From an uncultured Senegalimassilia sp. (lineage in GTDB: Bacteria > Actinomycetota > Coriobacteriia > Coriobacteriales > Eggerthellaceae): a DNA stretch of 27,870 nt. Positions 8,856 to 16,446 of the stretch are shown one piece after another. The translations under genes and the position numbers were made by a program. Under the pieces are notes generated by a model that was not told where the DNA came from, did no database searches, and saw only the letters and a program-made list of their open reading frames with translations. The stretch covers positions 1-27,870 of the forward strand of contig CAKUJT010000022.1 of the NCBI GenBank assembly GCA_934661765.1. The letters run 5' to 3'. Every line of letters begins with the position of its first letter. Position 1 is the stretch's first letter.

Positions 8856-9088
8856 ACGATAGCATGTGGAAACACTAGAAGCGAACCACATACCGTTGAC
8901 GGATTCCGCGAAAAGGCTTTTCCAATAGCGCACGGAAACATCCTGAGCCGGCATATGCAGAAGAACGCGCAAATGAACGTCCGCGATTTCAGCTGCAACC
9001 AACCAACCTGCTGGCACGATGCGTCCAATTGCTTTACCAGGGAAGACGGCAACAACGCTTACCCAAACAGAAAAGCGAACCCGAAACC
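8856..9088. other. Convergent intergenic spacer, nothing recognised
   Basis: The stretch between the nadK terminator and the stop of the flavin reductase gene contains only short minus-strand frames with no recognisable motif. These frames run into nadK antisense and are not supported. No T-tailed hairpin of its own for the leftward gene is obvious; that transcript may stop at the 8817-8855 hairpin. Confidence 0.4.
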
Positions 9089-9766
9089 TTACAGTTCAAC
9101 TCGCTCGAAGAACTCCTTGCCAACGCCGCAGACGGGGCAAACAAAGTCATCGGGGAGCTCGTCGACATACTCCATATGCCCGCAAATAGTGCAACGCCAG
9201 GCAACCTTGGGCTGTTCGGCACCGTTCGACTCAGCCGGCGCAGCGGCAGGTTGTTCGTCGCCCAGATAGCTGGACGCCTTCGGAGGGGTTTTGCCGCCCT
9301 TGACCTGATGATAGAACGCATACGTCATAGGAGCGGCCGCACCGGCGACCTTGGCGCACTCCTGCACCTCCCCTACGAAAAGCACGTGCGTGCCCAGGTC
9401 AAGTTCGGAGACCACCTTCGCGGAAAACCACGCGCAGCATTGCTCAGCCACATAGGGCATGCCGGCCTCATCACGCGCGCTTGCATGCTGCGCGAATTTA
9501 TCGAGCTCGGTGGAGGTATGGAACCCGAACGTGCCGATCAGCTGCATATCAGCCTGCTCGGACAAGCAAGATGCTGTGAACCGACCAGCTTGACGCACGG
9601 CGGCAGTGGTGGCGTTTTCCTTGTTGAGCGCCACGCTCACCTGCAACGGAGATGAAGTGACCTGGGCGAACGTGTTTGCTACGCATCCGTAGTCCCTGCC
9701 ATCGCAACGCGCGCCGATAACGTACATGCCGTAGCTGAGCGAATGGAACGCCTGCTTATCGAACAT
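9089..9766 (-). CDS. Flavin reductase-rubredoxin fusion (Hrb-like)
   Basis: A 225-aa cytoplasmic redox protein. Residues 1-165 match the FMN-binding flavin reductase-like fold (SYGMYVIGAR, VTSSPLQVSVALNKEN, TFGFHTSTELDKF). After an Ala/Pro/Glu linker (170-187), a short rubredoxin-type domain carries CTIC (Cys192, Cys195) and CPVC (Cys210, Cys213) for one iron. This layout matches the high-molecular-weight rubredoxin (Hrb) of anaerobes such as Moorella, where NAD(P)H electrons go through FMN to rubredoxin and on to a flavodiiron oxidase or peroxide/oxygen reductases; no such partner is adjacent here. The ATG is preceded by a very strong AAGGAGG. The upstream region is an AT-rich island, suggesting separate control, possibly redox- or metal-dependent (inference). 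Confidence 0.88.
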   Translation of the reverse strand: MFDKQAFHSLSYGMYVIGARCDGRDYGCVANTFAQVTSSPLQVSVALNKENATTAAVRQAGRFTASCLSEQADMQLIGTFGFHTSTELDKFAQHASARDEAGMPYVAEQCCAWFSAKVVSELDLGTHVLFVGEVQECAKVAGAAAPMTYAFYHQVKGGKTPPKASSYLGDEQPAAAPAESNGAEQPKVAWRCTICGHMEYVDELPDDFVCPVCGVGKEFFERVEL

Positions 9767-9794
9767 AGGAGCCTCCTTAGTCCCGCTGTTCTCG

Positions 9795-9836
9795 TTTTAC
9801 ATTTAATGATAACGCTTCCTAATAATGTTAACTTAC
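9795..9836 (-). promoter_or_regulatory. AT-rich promoter/operator of the Hrb-like gene
   Basis: In otherwise GC-rich DNA this 42-bp block is about three-quarters A/T. Minus-strand hexamers TTAACA (9832-9827) and TATCAT-like or TAAAT elements (about 9812-9801) could be -35 and -10, but spacing is ambiguous (14 or 17 bp). The block has partial dyad symmetry, TTAATGATAA against AATAATGTTAA, loosely like a Fur/PerR-type operator. Only the AT-richness is certain. Confidence 0.4.
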
Positions 9837-9840
9837 CACT

Positions 9841-9992
9841 CCTGTACCAACGGCAGGAAGGGAGGGATGACGAACATCGGAAGGCTGAAGCACCCAGAGA
9901 CGATGCAGCGAAAAGCGCAGAGCCGAAAACGCAAAGCGATCTGATGCGGCACGACCCCAGCAGCGCCTTCGACTGCATGTCGCACAGCGCTC
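9841..9992. other. Intergenic stretch, nothing recognised
   Basis: Between the Hrb-like gene's AT-rich promoter and the candidate sRNA promoter I see only short frames without ribosome binding sites or domains. Confidence 0.4.
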
Positions 9993-10135
9993 TTCACCCC
10001 TCCACACCTTCGACTATACGCCGCTCGGCGCCCCGATTACGGCGCAAAAGCAAAGCGTTGCCGATATGCTGCATACACGCAATGCCCCCGACATGCAGGA
10101 AGGCCCGCTTTCGCGGGCCTTCCTGTTGCTTTTTG
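9993..10135 (+). ncRNA. Candidate small RNA with promoter and terminator
   Basis: TTCACC (9993-9998), a 16-bp spacer and TATACG (10015-10020) form a plausible promoter, similar to that of the UPF0371 gene. About 110 nt further lies a perfect 13-bp hairpin (10096-10108 with 10113-10125, TTTC loop) followed on the plus strand by TTGCTTTTTG. No supported open reading frame lies between, so a transcript of roughly 105-110 nt (about 10026-10135) is predicted. The alternative is that the hairpin only terminates rpmE from the other side. Confidence 0.35.
10096..10135 (+). terminator. Hairpin terminator between rpmE and the Hrb-like gene
   Basis: CAGGAAGGCCCGC (10096-10108) pairs perfectly with GCGGGCCTTCCTG (10113-10125). 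The T-rich tail (CTTTTT, 10129-10134) is on the plus-strand side; leftward the stem is followed by CATGTCGG with no T-run. It is 42 nt past the rpmE stop and may also serve rpmE, but its best orientation is rightward. Confidence 0.75.
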
Positions 10136-10166
10136 TGCAGTGCTATTTGTGCTTGGTGCTGTGGTG

Positions 10167-10622
10167 CTATTCGGCAGCGGTCTCGGCAGCAGCCTCAACC
10201 TCGGCCTCTGCGGGAGCCTCGACGGCCTCGGCAGCGGCGGTAGCGGCCTCGATCTCGGCAGCCTTCTGAGCCTCGGCAGCAGCCTTCTTGGCGAACTCCT
10301 CGGCACGCTTTGCCTTAGCGGCGGCCTTAGCCTCACGCTCGGCCTTCTTAGCGGCCTCGATCTCAGCGGCCTTAGCGGCGCGCTCGGCCTTCTTGGCGGC
10401 CTCGCGAGCAGCCACCTGCTCCTTAGCGGAACCGAACTTGTCGGCGAAGCGCTGGACGCGTCCGCCGGTGTCGACGAAGCGCTGCTGGCCGGTGTAGAAC
10501 GGATGACACACGTTGCAGATGTCGACCTTCAGCTCGGACTTCGTCGAGCGGGTGGTGAAGGTGTTGCCGCAGCTGCACTTGACGGTGCACTCCACGTACT
10601 CCGGATGGATTCCTTGTTTCAT
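10167..10622 (-). CDS. rpmE: Ribosomal protein bL31 with long C-terminal tail
   Basis: A 151-aa protein whose first 70 or so residues are large-subunit protein bL31, located at the central protuberance bridging the subunits. The zinc-binding type is shown by Cys16, Cys18, Cys36 and Cys39 (CSCGNTF and [10 protein letters not shown]). Beyond residue 68, where typical bL31 stops, is an extension of about 80 residues built of Ala, Lys and Glu (repeated [15 protein letters not shown]), basic-mixed first and then strongly acidic ([14 protein letters not shown]). It should form a long charged helix and a disordered acid tail. The start ATG follows AAAGGAG. A TATAAT promoter and a leader hairpin lie just upstream, directly after the tig terminator. 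Confidence 0.95.
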   Translation of the reverse strand: MKQGIHPEYVECTVKCSCGNTFTTRSTKSELKVDICNVCHPFYTGQQRFVDTGGRVQRFADKFGSAKEQVAAREAAKKAERAAKAAEIEAAKKAEREAKAAAKAKRAEEFAKKAAAEAQKAAEIEAATAAAEAVEAPAEAEVEAAAETAAE

Positions 10623-10644
10623 AGTCTGGTACTCCTTTTACCGT

Positions 10645-10665
10645 GCCTTGGTTTCCGACCAAGGC
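10645..10665 (-). promoter_or_regulatory. Hairpin in the rpmE leader
   Basis: An 8-bp perfect stem, GCCTTGGT with ACCAAGGC around a 5-nt loop, ends about 22 nt before the rpmE start codon, just ahead of AAAAGGAG. It lies in a leader of about 54 nt. Structured L31 leaders that allow autoregulation have been predicted in several bacterial lineages, so this may be a ribosomal-protein leader; binding by L31 is inferred. Confidence 0.45.
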
Positions 10666-10682
10666 GGAAGACAAGCCTTTGC

Positions 10683-10688
10683 ATTATA
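10683..10688 (-). promoter_or_regulatory. -10 element of rpmE
   Basis: A perfect TATAAT on the minus strand, about 60 nt upstream of the rpmE ATG and only 4 nt beyond the T-run of the tig terminator. The corresponding -35 would have to lie within the terminator stem and is not a good match. Confidence 0.6.
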
Positions 10689-10692
10689 GCAC

Positions 10693-10730
10693 GGAAAACG
10701 CCGCGTGCGATAACGTTCGCACGCGGCGTT
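10693..10730 (-). terminator. Intrinsic terminator of tig
   Basis: AACGCCGCGTGCGA (10697-10710) and its perfect complement (10717-10730) form a 14-bp stem with a 6-nt loop. On the minus strand it runs into TTTTCC. It lies about 107 nt past the tig stop. Confidence 0.88.
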
Positions 10731-10836
10731 CACATGTTTTCCGCGAATGGGAGCCTCGGGGAAAGAGCGCCGATGCCAGCTATAAGCAGGCTCCGGCTCA
10801 GCGCTCCCCTGACCGCCCCGCAACCGATCTTACGCC

Positions 10837-12138
10837 CTACTCGGCCTTCTCAGCCACAGGCTCCTCGGACACGGTGATATCGGCATGCTCGAGCAGCCAG
10901 CGATTGGCCTTCAGGCGGCCTGCGGTCTCGCGCAGCACGAAGGCCTGGCCGTTGCCCTCCATCTGACGGCGAGCCGTGGTGGGGTCGGCAGGGTTCATGG
11001 CGCGGCAGGCGGCCATGATATCCTCGTCGTCGAGCGTCATCTTCTCGTGACGGAACACCGCGTCGAGCGCGTAGCCCTGCACGAGCATCTGACGGGCCTG
11101 TATCATGAGCATCATGCCGAACTGCTGCTCGCCGCCCTGCGACTCGACGAACTGCTCGAAGGGGATGCCCTGCTGGGCAAGGGAGCCGCGCACGTTCTGC
11201 ATGAGCGTGTCACGCATGGACTCGTACACCTCGTCGGAGATGGCGCCCTGGAAGCGACGGGAAAGCTCGTCGGCCACCATGGTCAGCTGCATCTCCTGAT
11301 ACTGGGCGCGCTGCTCGGCCTGCAGGCGCTCGGAAACAACCTGACGCAGAGATTCCACGTCGCGGGCCATGGGCATGTTCTTCTCGATGAACTCTTGGTC
11401 CACCTCCGGCACACGCTTCTCCTGGCACTCGACCACCGTGACCTTGCAGTCAAGAGGCGCCTCGCCCTCAGGTGCGCCGGGCATATCGAAGGCGAACTCC
11501 TTGACGTCGCCCTCGGTCATGCCGATGAGGTTCTTCTCGAACTCGTCGGGCATAAGGCCCATGCCCAGAATGTAGGTGCGCCCGTCGGTGCACAGGTTGT
11601 CCAGGCGCTTGCCGGCCTGGGAGACCTCGAGGGCGATCTTGGCGGCACCGGAGGCGTCGAGCGGCTTAGCGTCGCACTTCTCATAGGTGGCGAAGCTCTC
11701 GGCAAGCTGCTGAATCTGCTGGTCGACCATGGACTCGTCGAAATTCAGCGGCGGTACGGTGATGGAAACCGGCTCGTAGCTGGTCAGCTCATAATCGGGC
11801 TTGGGGGTCACCTGAACCTTGAACTCGAAGACCTGGCCGCGCTTGATGGGCTGGTCGACGATGGGCGTGGGCGGGAACGCCGGGCACAGGTTGCGCTTGT
11901 CCACGGCGAACGGCACGAGGTAGTCGATGGCCATCTGCTGGGAAACGGAATCCAGGTCCTTGATGCCGAGCTTATCCTCGGCGGCCTGGGCCGGCGTCTG
12001 ACCCTGCGGCACTTCCACGCCCATGCTCGCGCAGAACGAATAGTGCGCCACGTTGAACGCCTGCGCCACCTCGGCGGTTGCGGCGGCGGCGGTGAGCTCG
12101 ATGAGGCCGTCCTCGAGCTTCTTCTCGGTAACCTTCAT
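10837..12138 (-). CDS. tig: Trigger factor-like chaperone, divergent N-terminus
   Basis: A 433-aa protein with the size and architecture of trigger factor, the ribosome-associated chaperone at the peptide exit. The N-terminal domain (1-110), an FKBP-like middle (about 160-240, with ILGMGLMPDEFEKNLIGMTEGD matched to the family's GSGxFIPGFEEQLIGM block; key residues MPDEFE and LIGM) and a helical C-terminal domain are in the usual order. Oddly, the ribosome-binding signature GFRxGKxP, expected around residues 40-50, is absent: the site reads GVEVPQGQTP, with no Arg or Lys. The FKBP part also lacks the usual aromatic residues. It may bind the ribosome differently or act as a free holdase/foldase. 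The ATG follows AAGGGGA; a TACAAT lies upstream. Confidence 0.85.
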   Translation of the reverse strand: MKVTEKKLEDGLIELTAAAATAEVAQAFNVAHYSFCASMGVEVPQGQTPAQAAEDKLGIKDLDSVSQQMAIDYLVPFAVDKRNLCPAFPPTPIVDQPIKRGQVFEFKVQVTPKPDYELTSYEPVSITVPPLNFDESMVDQQIQQLAESFATYEKCDAKPLDASGAAKIALEVSQAGKRLDNLCTDGRTYILGMGLMPDEFEKNLIGMTEGDVKEFAFDMPGAPEGEAPLDCKVTVVECQEKRVPEVDQEFIEKNMPMARDVESLRQVVSERLQAEQRAQYQEMQLTMVADELSRRFQGAISDEVYESMRDTLMQNVRGSLAQQGIPFEQFVESQGGEQQFGMMLMIQARQMLVQGYALDAVFRHEKMTLDDEDIMAACRAMNPADPTTARRQMEGNGQAFVLRETAGRLKANRWLLEHADITVSEEPVAEKAE

Positions 12139-12172
12139 GGGATCCCCTTCTGATTGATGATGAAACGCTCAC

Positions 12173-12178
12173 ATTGTA
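12173..12178 (-). promoter_or_regulatory. Candidate -10 of tig
   Basis: The minus strand reads TTACAATG, giving TACAAT 34 nt before the tig ATG. A TTGCAC lies upstream with a short 15-bp spacer, so the -35 is uncertain. Confidence 0.4.
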
Positions 12179-12330
12179 ACGCAACCCGGCGGCGTGCAAC
12201 CCCTCATGCGGCAAGGCCGCAAGCCGTTGCGTCGCGTCAGGCGCGGAGCCCGGTTCGGTTAGCCCCACGCCCCCGCATCGTCGCGGCAAGCAGCTGGCGG
12301 CGCAGGGTATGACACCCGCTGTTTCGCCCG

Positions 12331-15300
12331 CTACTCGTTGGACTTCAGGCTCTCCACCATGTCGATGCGACGCAGCTTGCCGCGCATGGCGAGGGCCACG
12401 ACGCCTGAGAACGCCATGGTAAGCGCGAACGCGATGGCGAAGCTTGCCGCATGGATGTCGCGGCCGAACATGACCTGATCGACCTCGGCGGTGGTGATGA
12501 CGAAGCCCTCCATGAAGATGCCGAGCACCAAGCCGATGGCGGCGCCGATCACCGACAGCAGGATGGTTTCGCGGAAGATGTACGCATCCACCTCGCGCGA
12601 CGTGAAGCCGAGCACTTTGAGCGTGGCGATCTCCCGCGCACGCTCAGTGATGTTGATGTTCGTGAGGTTGTACAGCACCACGAACGCCAGCAGCGCCGCG
12701 GCCACCACGAGCACCACCACCACGCTATTGACCGACTTGAGCATGGTGCGATAGCTGTTGATGGTCTCGTCGCTGTAGGTGACGGTTTTCACGCCGTCCA
12801 TGGAAAGCAGCTGGTCAGAGAACGCATCACGGTCAACGCCGTCCCCAAGATCGGCGTAGACGGTGGCGAAATCGGCCGGCTGGCCCATAGCCTGCTCGTA
12901 CACGTCGGCGGTGACGTAGGCGTACTGCGCCACGTAGTTCTCCATGACACCGGCGACGGTCACCGTGCGCCCAGCCCCCACCAGGTTGCCGATGTCGTCC
13001 TCGTCGTAGAACGTCAGGGTATCGCCAATGGAAACCCCCAGCTGGCTGGCAAGCTTCTCGCTGATGATAGCGCCGCTCCCGTCGAGCGCGAGGGCCTGGC
13101 CCCCGACGCGCTCGCGCATCTGCACGAAGCGCTGCAGCTGCTCGGGATCCTGGGCGCACACCAGCTCGAAGCGATGCTCCGCACCGTCATCAGGGGCGCA
13201 CGCAATCTTGTTCTCGGTGGAAACCCAGACGAAGTCCTGACCGTCGGAGCCGACCGCGGCCGAGACCGCATCCTTGGCCTTCTGATCTGCCTCGTCGGCG
13301 TCCATGCGCACGATGGTGTTGAAGCTGTACACTTCGCCGTATTGCTTGTCGATGATGTCGTTGATGGCGTTTTGCAGCCCCAGGCCCGTGAGCAGCAGCG
13401 CAGTGCAGCCGGCGATGCCGATGATGGCCATGAAGAAGCGGCGCTTGTACCGGAACAGGTTTCGCGCCGTCACCTTCCAGCTGAACGTCATCCTGCTCCA
13501 CAGCGGGCGGATCCGCTCAAGTAGGATGCGCTTGCCGGCCTTCGGCGCACGCGGCAACATGAGCGACGCCGGGCACTCGCGCAGGGTCGCCGCCGCCGCG
13601 AACCAGGTTGCAGCCACGGTGATGCCCACGCCCAAGGCGGCGGCGCTTGCAGCTACGCCCGGGTTCACGGGAGTGGGCATACAAGGCACCATGTACATGA
13701 TGGAGTACGCTTTCATGATGAACCAGGGCAGGAACTGGGACAGCAGCGCAATGCCCACGGCCGCCCCCACGCCCGATGCCACCACCGCGTAAACGAGGTA
13801 CTTCGACGTGATTCGCGCATTGGAATAACCCAGCGCTTTGTACGTGCCGATGAGCACGCGCTCCTCCTCCACCATGCGGGTCATGGTGGTCAGCGACACC
13901 AAAGCGGCAACCAGGAAGAACATGAGCGGGAACACCGCCGCGATCTGATCCATACGGCCCGCATCGCTGCGGAAGCTCTCCGCGCCCAGGTTCTTCGAGC
14001 GGTCAAGCACGTACACGTTGGCGTCCTTGTCGGCGATGGCATCGATCTCAGCCTGCGCGTCGGCTAGCTGCTGCTCGGCATCGGCGAAGCGCTGCTGCGC
14101 CTCGGCGCGCTTCCCGTCAAGTTCGGATTGCCCGCTTCGCTGCTCGGCCAGGCCGCTTTCGTACTCAGCGCGACCCTGCTCGTAGCTTTGCTGCCCGGCG
14201 GCATATTGCGCACGTCCCGACGCCAGACGAGCCTCGGCGTCGTCGAGCTGGGACTGCGCGCTATCAAGCTGAGCCTGTGCCGCGGAAAGCTGCGCCGCGG
14301 CCCGTTCGCGCTGCGCGTCGAGCTCGGCTCGTCCCGCGGCAAGCTGATCGGGTGCGCCTGCGGTCTGCGCATCGATCTGCGCGATGGCGGCCTCCAGCTG
14401 CGCGGCCACGTCGGCAAGCTGAGCCGCGCGCGCCTGCTCAAGCTGGGCCTCGAGCTGGCTGCGCTGAGCCATGGCCTGGTCGTACTGCGCCTGCGCGGCG
14501 TCAAGCTGGGCCTGCGCCTGCGCTATGGCCGACTGGGCTTGTTCACGCTGCTCGGCAAGCTGGGCCGTACCGCTGTCATGCTGCGCCCGGCCGCTGGCAA
14601 GCTCCGCTTCGCCCTGGGCAAGCTGCGCCTGGCTGCTGGAGAGCTGTTGGGCCGCCGAGGAAAGCTGCGCCGCGGCGCTATCCAACTGCGCGCTGGCGTC
14701 ATCCAGCCGTGCTTGGGCATCGTCCATCTGCGCGACGGCATCTGCTTTCTCGCGCTCGAATTCTGCACGCTTGTCGTCAAGCTCTGCCTGTGCATCGCGT
14801 TGCAGCTGCTCGATGCGCGATGCGGACAGCTGCGGGGAAAGGTCGTTCAACCGCTGCGTAACCGCATCGACGCGCTGCTGGTAGGCATCATCGGGCCACG
14901 CTTCGCCAGCCGCCCCGTCGACGGTGAGGAACGCTTCCGTATAGGGATAATCGGCCGCGAACGCCCCTTCGGGCACGAACACGAAAGACGAGAGCTCTCC
15001 CGAGCCAAGCGACGTGGCACCGGTATTGGTGGTGCACGTGTAATACGAGGACCGCACGAAACCCGTAACGGTGAAGCTGCGCGTGGTGAACACGCCGTCA
15101 AGGTCCTGCGTTCCCTCAAGCAGCTCGACGGTATCGCCGATGTGCACCGGAGACGTCCATACGTTGTCAGCGGACAGCAAGCACTCGTCGTCCGATTCCG
15201 GCCAGCTGCCCTCAACCAGAATGGGCCGGTTCACGTAATCGGCATCGTCGGACTCCACGCGCAGGCCATCCGAGCAACTGCTCGCCTTCGCAGCGTCCAC

Positions 15301-15627
15301 GTCAAGCGAATGGTAACGAAGTGTATACTGCGTTCCTGCCAACTGCGATATGGCATCCGCCTCGTAAGCGGACATGACGCCCGAAACGCCTTCGACGTCG
15401 CGCAGCATGTCGACCTGTTCGTCGGACATACCCAGCGACGAGACCACGCGTAAATCGCACAGCTCGGTGGCATCGTAGTACTCATCGCCCGCCAAACGCA
15501 TATCGGGGCCGGTCATGCGCAAGCCGGCATAGAAGCCGCAACCCAGCGCCGCCATCACGGCGATGGCAAGGAACCTCCCCCACGAATGCGTAATGGAGCG
15601 CAGAACCTCTTTGCGGAAAGCTCCCAT
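12331..15627 (-). CDS. FtsX-like ABC transporter permease with extracytoplasmic coiled coil
   Basis: A 1098-aa membrane subunit of an ABC exporter of the MacB/FtsX type. A membrane helix at about 20-35 is followed by an extracytoplasmic domain; residues about 270-535 are a nearly uninterrupted Ala/Gln-rich coiled coil (repeated AQLDSA, AQAQLD, ASGRAQ). A three-helix FtsX domain follows (about 560-690, with EEERVLIGTYKALGYS), then a second N-terminal helix (ARNLFRYKRRFFMAIIGIAG), a second extracytoplasmic domain and a terminal FtsX domain (REIATLKVLGF, near 990). The substrate is unknown; such proteins export peptides or lipids or transmit conformational change across the wall. I chose the ATG at 15627, 2 nt past the ATPase stop and 8 nt after GGAG; a GTG at 15636 is the alternative. 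It is translationally coupled to the ATPase gene. Confidence 0.92.
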   Translation of the reverse strand: MGAFRKEVLRSITHSWGRFLAIAVMAALGCGFYAGLRMTGPDMRLAGDEYYDATELCDLRVVSSLGMSDEQVDMLRDVEGVSGVMSAYEADAISQLAGTQYTLRYHSLDVDAAKASSCSDGLRVESDDADYVNRPILVEGSWPESDDECLLSADNVWTSPVHIGDTVELLEGTQDLDGVFTTRSFTVTGFVRSSYYTCTTNTGATSLGSGELSSFVFVPEGAFAADYPYTEAFLTVDGAAGEAWPDDAYQQRVDAVTQRLNDLSPQLSASRIEQLQRDAQAELDDKRAEFEREKADAVAQMDDAQARLDDASAQLDSAAAQLSSAAQQLSSSQAQLAQGEAELASGRAQHDSGTAQLAEQREQAQSAIAQAQAQLDAAQAQYDQAMAQRSQLEAQLEQARAAQLADVAAQLEAAIAQIDAQTAGAPDQLAAGRAELDAQRERAAAQLSAAQAQLDSAQSQLDDAEARLASGRAQYAAGQQSYEQGRAEYESGLAEQRSGQSELDGKRAEAQQRFADAEQQLADAQAEIDAIADKDANVYVLDRSKNLGAESFRSDAGRMDQIAAVFPLMFFLVAALVSLTTMTRMVEEERVLIGTYKALGYSNARITSKYLVYAVVASGVGAAVGIALLSQFLPWFIMKAYSIMYMVPCMPTPVNPGVAASAAALGVGITVAATWFAAAATLRECPASLMLPRAPKAGKRILLERIRPLWSRMTFSWKVTARNLFRYKRRFFMAIIGIAGCTALLLTGLGLQNAINDIIDKQYGEVYSFNTIVRMDADEADQKAKDAVSAAVGSDGQDFVWVSTENKIACAPDDGAEHRFELVCAQDPEQLQRFVQMRERVGGQALALDGSGAIISEKLASQLGVSIGDTLTFYDEDDIGNLVGAGRTVTVAGVMENYVAQYAYVTADVYEQAMGQPADFATVYADLGDGVDRDAFSDQLLSMDGVKTVTYSDETINSYRTMLKSVNSVVVVLVVAAALLAFVVLYNLTNINITERAREIATLKVLGFTSREVDAYIFRETILLSVIGAAIGLVLGIFMEGFVITTAEVDQVMFGRDIHAASFAIAFALTMAFSGVVALAMRGKLRRIDMVESLKSNE

Positions 15628-15629
15628 GG

Positions 15630-16331
15630 CTACCACTCCAAATCTGCGGCGTTACCCGGGCTCGGATTGACGAAGCAGCTGGCAACGCGGCCTTCGCGCA
15701 CATGGATGACGCGATCGGCGATGTCGGCGAATGCGGAGTTGTGGGTGATGAGCACCACGGTCTTGCCGGTGGTGCGGCAGGTGTCCTGCAGCAGCTTCAG
15801 AATAGCCTTGCCGGTTTTGTAGTCCAAGGCGCCGGTGGGCTCATCGCACAGCAGCAGCTTAGGGTTCTTGGCAAGCGCACGGGCGATGGCCACGCGCTGC
15901 TGCTCGCCGCCGGAAAGCTGCGCGGGGAAGTTATCCATGCGATGCGCAAGGCCAACCTGGGCAAGCACCTGCGCCGCGTCAAGCGGATGCGGGCAGATCT
16001 GGCTGGCAAGCTCGACGTTCTCAAGAGCGGTGAGATTCTGAACCAGGTTGTAGAACTGGAACACGAAGCCGATGTCCAAGCGGCGGTACTGGGTGAGCTC
16101 GCGCTCGGAGAAGCGGCTGATATCACGCCCATCGAGCATGATGGTGCCGGACGTGCACGAGTCCATGCCGCCGAGCATGTTGAGCAGCGTGGTCTTACCG
16201 GCGCCCGACGGGCCGACCACCACCACGAACTCGCCGGCTTCGGCGGTAAAGGTCATGCCATCGGCAGCGGCAACCTCCACCTCGCCCATCTTGTACACCT
16301 TGCGAACATCGTTGAATTCCACGAACGCCAT
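15630..16331 (-). CDS. ABC transporter ATP-binding protein (MacB/LolD type)
   Basis: The 233-aa cytoplasmic ATPase that drives the downstream permease. All motifs are intact: Walker A GPSGAGKT (40-47), Q-loop Gln92 (FVFQFYNL), signature LSGGEQQR (139-146), Walker B LLLCDE (159-164) with the D-loop GALD, and the switch His197 (ITHN). The sequence falls in the MacB/LolD subgroup that pairs with FtsX-like permeases, matching its neighbour. The ATG is preceded by AAGGTGGGG. The gene starts right after the terminator of the ribosomal operon, with its own TATAAT inside the terminator tail. The C-terminus (CFVNPSPG onwards) is an unconserved tail. Confidence 0.95.
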   Translation of the reverse strand: MAFVEFNDVRKVYKMGEVEVAAADGMTFTAEAGEFVVVVGPSGAGKTTLLNMLGGMDSCTSGTIMLDGRDISRFSERELTQYRRLDIGFVFQFYNLVQNLTALENVELASQICPHPLDAAQVLAQVGLAHRMDNFPAQLSGGEQQRVAIARALAKNPKLLLCDEPTGALDYKTGKAILKLLQDTCRTTGKTVVLITHNSAFADIADRVIHVREGRVASCFVNPSPGNAADLEW

Positions 16332-16368
16332 GTCCCCACCTTGCTCTTCGGGTGCTTTCCTTCCCCTG

Positions 16369-16396
16369 ATTATACAAAAGAGCGCCCCAGCATAAA
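16369..16396 (-). promoter_or_regulatory. Promoter of the ABC transporter operon
   Basis: On the minus strand TATAAT (16374-16369) abuts the TTTTG tail of the preceding terminator. A TTTATG (16396-16391) 16 bp upstream, in the loop of the terminator hairpin, is a possible -35. The start site would be about 30 nt before the ATPase ATG. Confidence 0.55.
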
Positions 16397-16410
16397 TGCC
16401 GGGGCGCTCT
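16375..16410 (-). terminator. Terminator of the str-S10 operon
   Basis: AGAGCGCCCC (16379-16388) and GGGGCGCTCT (16401-16410) form the core of a stem that continues, with one mismatch, toward a CATAAATG tip. Leftward it is followed by TTTTG. It sits 37 nt after the rplW stop and ends the ribosomal operon here. Confidence 0.88.
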
Positions 16411-16446
16411 AAGCGGTTAAAGCGTTAGCTTGGTGTAACGTCAACC

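Noticed and set aside
8625..9055. Two minus-strand frames overlapping the end of nadK and the spacer
   Set aside because: No ribosome binding site or known domain. They run through the nadK terminator hairpin and into nadK antisense.
9743..10243. Plus-strand frame of 166 codons between the Hrb-like gene and rpmE
   Set aside because: It overlaps two genes antisense and crosses a strong terminator; composition is Arg/Pro-rich as in non-coding high-GC DNA.
14023..14823. Repetitive DNA inside the permease gene as a possible minisatellite or CRISPR
   Set aside because: The repetition reflects coiled-coil heptads (AQLDSA type), is irregular at the DNA level and stays in frame.
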